A DNA stretch of 35,370 bases from Candidatus Woesearchaeota archaeon (lineage in GTDB: Archaea; Nanobdellota; Nanobdellia; SCGC-AAA011-G17; ARS1403): the NCBI GenBank assembly GCA_016181275.1, contig JACOZQ010000028.1:1-35370 (forward strand), given 5' to 3'. Numbering within the stretch: the stretch's first letter is position 1; each line of letters starts with the position of its first letter. The notes under the pieces were generated by a model, which saw only the letters and a program-made list of their open reading frames with translations, searched no databases and had not been told where the DNA came from. A program made the translations under genes and the position numbers. Positions 9,601 to 16,085 of the stretch are shown here, piece by piece.

Positions 9601-10161
9601 ATTAACCCATCCTTGAACTAAAGCTGTTAGATTAAATGTGTACCATCCTGTTGCACCTATTTCTGTAGAGAATATCGGAGCAGCTTCATAATCTCCTCCT
9701 GCTGCATCCCATGCTACTCCCGTCCCCCTATCATCATATGTTGCCTCGCTTTCATTCCATGAATTTGTAACTCTATGAAGGTTTACTGTTATGCTTGTGC
9801 TTGAGGTTACACTAAATACAAAAAATTCCAATGTTGCATTTTGAATTGTGTCTGTTGATACAATATCATCTGTTATGTTTTCAAATAGAAATAGAGACCT
9901 GTGACTTGATGCAGCTGTCTGCCCGACTATTAATTCTGTCTGGCTGCCGTAATTCTGCCCTGAGAAAACTCCTCCTTTTAGATAAGTGTCTATTCCAGAA
10001 GAGTTGCTTGAGTTGTACTGGTAGCTAGTTACTGCTAATCCAGTTATTCCACCGAATGGAAAAATGAAATAGACAATGGCTATCAATAATATCGAGCAGA
10101 AGAATATTGAAATCTGCAGCTTCTTTTCCCTGGAAAATTTATTCTTTTTTCTCCTGTTCAT
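6619..10161 (-). CDS. Giant sequon-rich surface protein with N-terminal DNRLRE domain, C-terminal helical stalk, TM and cytoplasmic tail
   Basis: 1180 aa. N-terminal signal-anchor ...FPFGGITGLAV; DNRLRE-type pattern (DTYLKGGVFSGQNYGSQTELIVG...VTNSWNESEATYDDRG...WVNGSYTNNGLLLV). About 52 N-X-S/T sites by hand count; C-terminal TM YLVWIITWILIILVIAVGYLLY. Confidence 0.8.
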   Translation of the reverse strand: MNRRKKNKFSREKKLQISIFFCSILLIAIVYFIFPFGGITGLAVTSYQYNSSNSSGIDTYLKGGVFSGQNYGSQTELIVGQTAASSHRSLFLFENITDDIVSTDTIQNATLEFFVFSVTSSTSITVNLHRVTNSWNESEATYDDRGTGVAWDAAGGDYEAAPIFSTEIGATGWYTFNLTALVQGWVNGSYTNNGLLLVADNTTGELKSFNSSDVDDIDFAPNLTINHIANAEPVIDDVSDDSNSTSPTNVGNDVNFTVDWSDLDSTTARLYVCDNATIDVSGCANVTFCSTGNATTDPVSCTYTTYENDTSVIDYFVAMCDDGNACSSASGPNNFSVNHRPLINITRPNGDESFNQTELITFDVNDSDNDTLEVYLYYSDAAGDNDTLIVANYVLNETNCDIGDFTQTNNCSYSWNTSELSGNYFIDANITDTFLEHSDSSDSSFTIVSVTDITPPTIAGENITEDLSSGELADILATVNDSFLSIVWVGITNTSGDQRNFTMVNEAGDLFNFTFGVEENETWEFTVYANDSSGNEGNGTNTTFTVFQPNGTAENEVYPELAQHLSTVRISGDFNATDLVVELNATLIIEGNFVFLNDYPNITEIGNLTENSTGTATWFVSTPNTGGNYTLNISYQDRYYNNWTSNNLNVNVTGPGGDGSGSSSSETLNGTFIELISFPEVEAGNVYTTEIYIRDSGGNLTGDATDIKANLIDPTGNFITENVSTTELGLGRYNYSYTTASGNTQGFWTTLVYATRNNEEYLARDFWKLTGGPFDVRDISVADNIVPDLQISVILENTGNNGQDMVVNWNLTRTDTDAELDSGQDTVFVAGSSTKTHVVTPSTSFEGNVKITFLGFYGSDFTERAGATETFTTVSAVAAGAAPSFEGGARGTGTKRVPDREVSIEFTDFPETVEVEYNGTKQFNVALKNTGAITLHEIELELQGLLPQWYNIAPENYSSILPDEIKSFNIELHPSSYANPSIYPFNYVIKSREGDAVKKGKLRIKSISDTLIVEVRLLERKLNDLEFTLEEAKSQGYDIFESKILIDLAKKRINEVVSLLQQDEIIFAQDGVAVIKKYMEDAEKQLGLLGFKVLQKPKPLIQKYLVWIITWILIILVIAVGYLLYKKLNLMKLLQWRKSRLSRQLGSQYRDYQEYEIPKSKGKEEDYEKKLMRIRDELLK

Positions 10162-10289
10162 TTTCCTTTTTTAACTCCTTTTTTCAGAAGATACTCGATA
10201 TATGTAGACCTTGGAACTAACCCGCGACTTTTATCAATGTTTTTCAGAAGATCTTCGCTCAATGTAATTGAAAGCTTATTTTTTCTCAT
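10158..10289 (-). CDS. 43-aa ribbon-helix-helix regulator (not in ORF track)
   Basis: Translation MRKNKLSITLSEDLLKNIDKSRGLVPRSTYIEYLLKKGVKKGK*. Its TGA overlaps the ATG of the 1180-aa surface protein gene (ATGA, 4 bp). Confidence 0.75.
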   Translation of the reverse strand: MRKNKLSITLSEDLLKNIDKSRGLVPRSTYIEYLLKKGVKKGK

Positions 10290-10298
10290 TATATTTAT

Positions 10299-10343
10299 TT
10301 ATCCTACTTATGCTACCTATATTATTAGTAGTATTTATCCTAC
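10299..10343. promoter_or_regulatory. Candidate RHH operator: 9-bp units on a 9-bp register
   Basis: ttatcctac at 10299-10307, ttatgctac at 10308-10316, ttatcctac at 10335-10343 (third offset by 27 bp = 3x9). TATA-like element on the minus strand at about 10350-10359. Confidence 0.6.
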
Positions 10344-10422
10344 TTTCAAATATATAAAGTTTTCCTAGCTCAAATAAAGAAATCTTAGAATTAAAAACAG
10401 AAATCTGAATAAAGATTAGAAA

Positions 10423-10689
10423 TTATCTTGGCTTGTTTTTCTTTTTGTATACTCTCATTGGCTCTGATGCTTCCGACATTATGTCATTCAATACAGAATG
10501 CAGCTTTAGGATGCCATCTTCGTGCTGCTTTAATTTTTTTGCAATTAAAATATTGTCCCTTTTTACCCTTTGGAAAGAACTTACTGTATTTTTTTTGTGC
10601 TTGTCAATGATGTTCTTATGTGTTTTAACTTGTTTTGACAGCGAAGAAAAATCTCTGCTCCTTGATAAAACCCAGTCGATAAACCCCAT
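10423..10689 (-). CDS. Small basic, helical protein of unknown function
   Basis: Track start is TTG at 10695; the ATG at 10689 (MGFIDWVLSRSRDF...) has a TATA-like tttatata at 10713-10720. Confidence 0.55.
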   Translation of the reverse strand: MGFIDWVLSRSRDFSSLSKQVKTHKNIIDKHKKNTVSSFQRVKRDNILIAKKLKQHEDGILKLHSVLNDIMSEASEPMRVYKKKNKPR

Positions 10690-10800
10690 AATCAAGCTAA
10701 AAAATTTTCTCTTTTATATATTTATCGATTATTTTGGAAAATAATATTTGAATTATTATTTATGATAAAGTATTTAAATTATGAAAGAAAAGAGATTATA

Positions 10801-11649
10801 ATGGTTATTGAAACCCTTATTAATCCTGCCAAGGCAGAAGGGAGGCCCTGGGAAACTTTTTTCCTTGGTTTTTTATATGCTTCCATTGCTGTTTTCTTGA
10901 GTTTGTGGATCTTCCAGGATTATTCAAGTCTGGTAATGGTTTTTCTAACTGTTTTTGCGAGCGTCCCTCTTGTATATATGCTGATTGCGATTGAGGAGAA
11001 AAAAGACACTATTGATGTAAGCGAGAAATTTCTGCTGAAGGAGCATGGAAAAGCTTTGGCAGTTTTAATGTTTTTATTTTTAGGATATACAGTTGCTTTT
11101 TCTCTTTGGTTTGTTGTTCTTCCTGAATCAACTGTAACAAACATGTTCAATGTCCAGCTCGAAACAATAAGGAGCATAAATGCCGGAGTAACAAGCTTTA
11201 GCGCCGGCACAGGATTTGTAATGCAGATTTTCAGCAACAATATTAAAGTAATGATATTCAGCATAATGTTTGCTTTTCTTTTTGGAGCTGGCGCAATTTT
11301 CATTTTGACTTGGAATGCATCTGTCATTTCAGCTGCAATAGGCACATTCATAAAGAATAATGTTGCGAGCTATGCTCAAACTGCAGGCCTTGGAAAACTA
11401 ACAGGATATTTTCATATTGGAAGCCTGGGATTATTGAGATATATGATACATGGAATTCCTGAAATACTTGCTTATTTCGCTGCTGGTCTTGCCGGCGGCA
11501 TAATTTCAATTGCTGTAGTAAGGCATGATTTTGGAACAAAAAAATTTAACAAAATATTATATGACTCTATTGATTTAATTGTTATTTCAATTTTGATTTT
11601 ATTTATTGCTGCTCTTATTGAGGTGTTTATAACGCCGATTTTATTTTAG
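10801..11649 (+). CDS. SpoIIM/DUF95-like integral membrane protein
   Basis: Multi-TM; ...GAGAIFILTWNASVISAAIGTF...HGIPEILAYFAAGLAGG typical of SpoIIM. The TATA-like tatttaaat (10771-10779) lies downstream of the track start 10762, so 10801 is preferred. Confidence 0.75.
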   Translation: MVIETLINPAKAEGRPWETFFLGFLYASIAVFLSLWIFQDYSSLVMVFLTVFASVPLVYMLIAIEEKKDTIDVSEKFLLKEHGKALAVLMFLFLGYTVAFSLWFVVLPESTVTNMFNVQLETIRSINAGVTSFSAGTGFVMQIFSNNIKVMIFSIMFAFLFGAGAIFILTWNASVISAAIGTFIKNNVASYAQTAGLGKLTGYFHIGSLGLLRYMIHGIPEILAYFAAGLAGGIISIAVVRHDFGTKKFNKILYDSIDLIVISILILFIAALIEVFITPILF

Positions 11650-12384
11650 CTTCAACTTTTCTATTACAAATTTTTTTACATTTTTATAAGTAGGCAGTTC
11701 ATCTAATACGAAAGGATTTAACTCTTTCTCCCACACTGCCTTGATATTTTCTATTTTTCCTGCTATTTTTTGTGGATTATATTTTATATCAAATATCTTT
11801 AATTTTTCTTGCGTAAGCTTTTTATCTAATGCAGAAATCCTTAATAAGAAGAACAGGTCATAGACATCGCGTGCTTTTTCTCTAGTAAAAAGAGCGTGTA
11901 TTTTTTCTGAAATTATCTCTTCCAGCTTAAGTGACCTTAAAGAAAATGGGTTTATATCGATGAACTCAGAGATATAGTTTTTAATGTCAAATCCCTTTAT
12001 TACTTTATTTTTAAAATTTATATCAATTCTTAAAGTATTGTATTTTGTTAATATCCCTTTGCAACTTATTTTAATTAATAAGGAATCTTTTGTTTCTTTT
12101 ATTGATTTTATTTTAAAACAGCCTGTATTTTCCACCATATCCCTAATTATCTGTTCTATTGATTTGGTATTTAGATTTTCGAGCAATGAAAAATCTAAAT
12201 CTTCTGAAAATCTTTTGAGACCATATAATTTGTAAAGTGCCGTCCCCCCTTTGAAAATTAATTTATTTGTCTTTTTAAAAAGATGAAAGAGAAAAAGGTC
12301 CTGAAAATAATCTTTTTCTATATATTCTTTATTTGTTAGCCCTTTTTTCTTTCCTATCTCCATAAGGATTTCCTTTGTTATCAT
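11641..12384 (-). CDS. Nucleotidyltransferase, AbiEii/AbiGii toxin family
   Basis: LIFKGGTALYKLYGLKRFSEDLDFSLLE is the AbiEii nucleotidyltransferase signature. Confidence 0.85.
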   Translation of the reverse strand: MITKEILMEIGKKKGLTNKEYIEKDYFQDLFLFHLFKKTNKLIFKGGTALYKLYGLKRFSEDLDFSLLENLNTKSIEQIIRDMVENTGCFKIKSIKETKDSLLIKISCKGILTKYNTLRIDINFKNKVIKGFDIKNYISEFIDINPFSLRSLKLEEIISEKIHALFTREKARDVYDLFFLLRISALDKKLTQEKLKIFDIKYNPQKIAGKIENIKAVWEKELNPFVLDELPTYKNVKKFVIEKLKLK

Positions 12385-13059
12385 TTATTTGATATTAATA
12401 ATTACCCCCCATTTTTTATCTTTCTCTCCATTTTTCTTGGAAAGAGGATCTAACAATATATACTTATAATTGATAAACCTCTTAAGAGATTTATGAGCAT
12501 CATAATCCTGTTTTTCCATAAGATAGCCTATTCTTTTTACAATACTACTTTTTTTTATTCTTTTGAGATAATTAATCATCATTTCCTCGTCTATAGAATC
12601 AAGAGCCTCTTCAAATACGGAGATTGGAACCTTGCCGATAGAATCTATTATTGCTTTTTCCGGATCTGCTATTGGAATTTTAAAATCTTCATATTCCTCA
12701 TATTTAAAACCAAAAAAATAGTTTGTATGAAAAAAATTTATATTGCCGGCAAAATTTATTCTAGCCGGGCTTTTTGATGTTGCGCAGAAAACCCTATTCG
12801 GGATCTGCGTTACCAGCCTATGATAATATAATGCTGACATTCCAGAGATATAACTCGGCTTAACAAGAAAGGCACTTATTAGAAATGGATCTTTATGAAG
12901 AGTGTATACATTTCTTTTAATCTTAAAGACTTTTCCATTTTTTACCATTCGTCCTAAGAATTTTTTTGCATAGTCCCGATTATCTATCACTTGATTCACA
13001 TCAGAGAGAGAGAATACTGGAAATTTATTGAATCTACTAAGTATTTCTATATCATACAT
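12385..13059 (-). CDS. AbiEi-like antitoxin/transcriptional regulator
   Basis: N-terminal wHTH (FSLSDVNQVIDNRDYAKKFLGRMVKNGKVFKIKRNVYTL) and ISGMSALYYHRLVTQIPNRVF...DPEKAIID. Abuts AbiEii. Confidence 0.8.
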   Translation of the reverse strand: MYDIEILSRFNKFPVFSLSDVNQVIDNRDYAKKFLGRMVKNGKVFKIKRNVYTLHKDPFLISAFLVKPSYISGMSALYYHRLVTQIPNRVFCATSKSPARINFAGNINFFHTNYFFGFKYEEYEDFKIPIADPEKAIIDSIGKVPISVFEEALDSIDEEMMINYLKRIKKSSIVKRIGYLMEKQDYDAHKSLKRFINYKYILLDPLSKKNGEKDKKWGVIINIK

Positions 13060-13161
13060 AAATGAACTATATTTCTGTTATATTTAAACTTTTCTATTTA
13101 GAAAGTGTATAAAAATAACCTCTTACTATGCTAAAAAGTTTAAAATAATGCAGATTATTAC

Positions 13162-14127
13162 TTAGGTATGTTTTCTTATTTTCACCAGCTCGAATGCAAC
13201 TGCAAGAATTAATGGGCCTATTATTAGTCCTATGAATCCAAGAAAATTCAAGCCGCCGATAATCCCTATCAAAACAATTGCAGGATGAATATCTGCTCTT
13301 TTCCCTATTAATTTTGGCTTTATAACATTATCAATAGTGCCTACGATTAATGCACCGAACAAAATGATTCCAAATCCTGAGAAATAATCCCCCTGGAAGA
13401 GCTGGATTATCCCTGCTGGCAGCCATACAATTGCCGTCCCTAAAATTGGGATTACAGAAGTGAATGCCATTACAAATCCCCATAATACTGGAGAGGGAAT
13501 ATTGAATATTGCAAAACCAATTCCTCCTAAAAATCCCTGGATTATTGCTGTTAATATTGTCCCATATATCAATGCCTTTGTAACTCTTTTCATTTTCTCA
13601 AGTATTGCATCTTTCATCTTTTCAGAATAGGGAAGATAATTCTTTATATTTTGTATCCAGATTTGAGCTTCTTTCAATAGATAATACGTCAAAAATAAAG
13701 TTATAAAGAAATTTAACGCTAATCCTGGAAGGGATAAGATAAAACTTGAAGTTGATTTCACAATTAATAATAATGCATTATTAATTACTCCAGAGATTTG
13801 GTCATCAAAATCAGATTCAAGATATTTTGACACTAGGGAGGATAGATCTTCATACCTGACTTTTTGGTATACAGAGAGAGATTCCTGAGCTAACAAATTA
13901 ATTATCAATAAAGAAGGCAGGATTATTAACAGCAGGATTATTATCAAAGTTATTGCAGAGGAAACATTACTGTTTTTTATTTTATTATTTATTTTCAGAT
14001 ATAGCGGATAAAATACAAATGCCAAGATAAAACTTGACAATATTGAGGATATCAACGGCTTGATTGTTGTGAAAATTAGATAGATTAAAATTAGTATGAA
14101 TACTGTCAAGAAATATGACTTTTTCAT
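13162..14127 (-). CDS. AI-2E transporter-family (PerM/YdiK-like) membrane protein
   Basis: Multi-TM; GFLGGIGFAIFNIPSPVLWGFVMAFTSVIPILGTAIVWLPAGI and IDNVIKPKLIGKRADIHPAIVLIGIIGGL signatures. Confidence 0.85.
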   Translation of the reverse strand: MKKSYFLTVFILILIYLIFTTIKPLISSILSSFILAFVFYPLYLKINNKIKNSNVSSAITLIIILLLIILPSLLIINLLAQESLSVYQKVRYEDLSSLVSKYLESDFDDQISGVINNALLLIVKSTSSFILSLPGLALNFFITLFLTYYLLKEAQIWIQNIKNYLPYSEKMKDAILEKMKRVTKALIYGTILTAIIQGFLGGIGFAIFNIPSPVLWGFVMAFTSVIPILGTAIVWLPAGIIQLFQGDYFSGFGIILFGALIVGTIDNVIKPKLIGKRADIHPAIVLIGIIGGLNFLGFIGLIIGPLILAVAFELVKIRKHT

Positions 14128-14176
14128 ATCTGAATAAAAGAGATTTTGTTATATAAACATTGCGGAGCAAGTTTTA

Positions 14177-14323
14177 TTATATTGTAATAGCAAATAAAAT
14201 ACTTAAGATTGCTTCAAGAAATGCAAATATTAATAATAGATTTTTTTCTCCTTTAAATGCCAATATGCTAATCCAAGCCAGGTTTAAAATTACCAATATT
14301 AACAAAATTATTTGATGTATCAT
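14177..14323 (-). CDS. Small membrane protein
   Basis: MIHQIILLILVILNLAWISILAFKGEKNLLLIFAFLEAILSILFAITI; ATG overlaps the upstream gene's stop (ATGA). Track start (14392) lies inside the upstream gene. Confidence 0.5.
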   Translation of the reverse strand: MIHQIILLILVILNLAWISILAFKGEKNLLLIFAFLEAILSILFAITI

Positions 14324-14511
14324 TTTAATAACACCTTTTCCAGTATTGCTGAAACCAGGGTTATTATACCCAATACAACAGAGCCAACCCAAACTAAAGA
14401 GGCATTGTTAAAAATAAATCCGAGCCCCATAAAACTTACTGCAAGTATGCCCACCATTATAATAATTAATCCTAGAAAAAATTTAATATCAAATTGGTCT
14501 TTCTTTTCCAT
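14320..14511 (-). CDS. Small two-TM membrane protein
   Basis: 63 aa hydrophobic; TATA-like element at 14535-14542. Confidence 0.55.
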   Translation of the reverse strand: MEKKDQFDIKFFLGLIIIMVGILAVSFMGLGFIFNNASLVWVGSVVLGIITLVSAILEKVLLK

Positions 14512-14585
14512 CCTTATTTATTCTATATAATAGATTTATAAAACATTGTGGAAAGTTTTAAATAGAAACTGCTCGATGAATAATT

Positions 14586-14936
14586 ATGCGAGATGATTCT
14601 GAAAACAATGACGAGAAAAAAATTATAATCAAGCTAGTTGAGAAAGTTAAAATAAAAAATGAAGAAATTTTGGCGAGGATTGACACTGGAGCAAGAAGGT
14701 GCAGCATTGACAGAGATTTAGCTAGAAAATTAAAACTAGGCCCTGTTGTTGGGAGCAGGAAATACAGAAGCGCTCATGGAAAAAGTATAAGGCCTGTTGT
14801 AATCCAGGAAATTGAGCTCAAAGGAAGGAAGATGGCTGTGAAAATAAATATAAGCAACAGAGGACATATGAAATACAACTTTTTAGTGGGAAGGGAAGCT
14901 TTAAAAAATGGGTTTTTAATAGACCCGAATAAGTAA
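14586..14936 (+). CDS. RimK-associated retropepsin-like / putative ATP-dependent zinc protease family protein
   Basis: ILARIDTGARRCSIDRDLARKL...GRKMAVKINISNRGHMKYNFLVGREAL; directly upstream of the ATP-grasp gene. Confidence 0.75.
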   Translation: MRDDSENNDEKKIIIKLVEKVKIKNEEILARIDTGARRCSIDRDLARKLKLGPVVGSRKYRSAHGKSIRPVVIQEIELKGRKMAVKINISNRGHMKYNFLVGREALKNGFLIDPNK

Positions 14937-14948
14937 AAATAAAAAAAG

Positions 14949-16040
14949 ATGAGACTTGCGATTATAAGCCTGGGGGGAACTAGCAGCGAGCTAATAGCAA
15001 AAGAAGCAAAAGATTTCTTTGAAAAAGTTGACCTGCTTGACATAAGAAAAATAGAAATTCATGCTCATTTAAAAAAGCTGGAAGTAATCTATGAAAAAAA
15101 ACCAATACAAGAATATGACTGTATTTATATTCGAGGAAGCTTTAATTATTCATTATTGCAGAGAAGCCTGGCTTATATATTAAAAAATGAAAATACATAT
15201 ATTCCATTTCAACCAGATACTTTTACAGTAGCTCATGATAAATTTCTGACAATACTTTCATTGCAGAAAAATGGCGTTAAAGTGCCTACAACATATCTAG
15301 CTGCTACAATGAAGGCTGCAAAAAAGCTGCTGGAAGATATTCATTTTCCAATTATAATGAAAGTTCCTTCAGGGACGCAAGGAAAAGGAGTTATGTCAGC
15401 TGATTCTCTTGCTAGTGCGAGATCAATGTTAGATACATTAGAAAGCTTGAAACAACCTGTAATTTTGCAGGAATATATCGAGACAGGAGCTACGGATGTA
15501 AGAGTAATTGTTGCCGGGAAAAAAGTGATTGCGTGCATGAAGAGAAAGGGAAGAGCTGGAGAAATAAGGAGCAATATTCATCAAGGAGGAGTTGGAATTC
15601 CATACGAGCTCGATTATCAAGGAGAGAATGATGCTATTCGAGCTGCTAGGGCTGTTGGAGCCGATATATGCGGAGTTGATATGCTTGAAAGCGCAAAGGG
15701 AAATATGATAATAGAAGTAAACCTCAGCCCTGGACTAAAAGGGATTATGAATGCAACTAAAAAGAATGTTGCTAAACTTGTTGCGGAGTTCTTATACAAG
15801 CAAACTGCTGAATTCAAAAAAGGAGAGAAAGAGAAAGGGGTTGAAGAGATTATGAAAATAATTAAAACTAAAAATGAAAAGGAAAATGAGAAAGCAGTTT
15901 TAACCAACTTAGATATTAAAGCTGGAAAGATAAGACTGCCTGAATTGATGACGAAGATCTCCGGATTTAGAGAAGGAGAAGAAGTTGTGCTTGTTGCCGA
16001 GAATGGAAAAGTTGAAGTCAGAAGGCATGATGTGAAATAA
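14949..16040 (+). CDS. RimK-like ATP-grasp ligase with C-terminal AbrB/SpoVT-like domain
   Basis: ATP-grasp motifs (PIIMKVPSGTQGKGVM, VILQEYI, DVRVIVAGKKVIACMKR, IIEVNLSPGLKGI). C-terminus LTNLDIKAGKIRLPELMTKISGFREGEEVVLVAENGKVEVRRHD resembles an AbrB hairpin. Confidence 0.85.
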   Translation: MRLAIISLGGTSSELIAKEAKDFFEKVDLLDIRKIEIHAHLKKLEVIYEKKPIQEYDCIYIRGSFNYSLLQRSLAYILKNENTYIPFQPDTFTVAHDKFLTILSLQKNGVKVPTTYLAATMKAAKKLLEDIHFPIIMKVPSGTQGKGVMSADSLASARSMLDTLESLKQPVILQEYIETGATDVRVIVAGKKVIACMKRKGRAGEIRSNIHQGGVGIPYELDYQGENDAIRAARAVGADICGVDMLESAKGNMIIEVNLSPGLKGIMNATKKNVAKLVAEFLYKQTAEFKKGEKEKGVEEIMKIIKTKNEKENEKAVLTNLDIKAGKIRLPELMTKISGFREGEEVVLVAENGKVEVRRHDVK

Positions 16041-16085
16041 AAAATAAAAGGAAGATATTTAAATCTTTGTTCTAAAACTAATGAA

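Noticed and set aside
10801-11649. Sporulation role for the SpoIIM-like protein
   Set aside because: SpoIIM/DUF95 membrane proteins occur widely in archaea that do not sporulate; the name is only a family label.
13162-14127. Quorum-sensing role for the AI-2E-family protein
   Set aside because: The family is functionally broad; no LuxS or related genes in the window.
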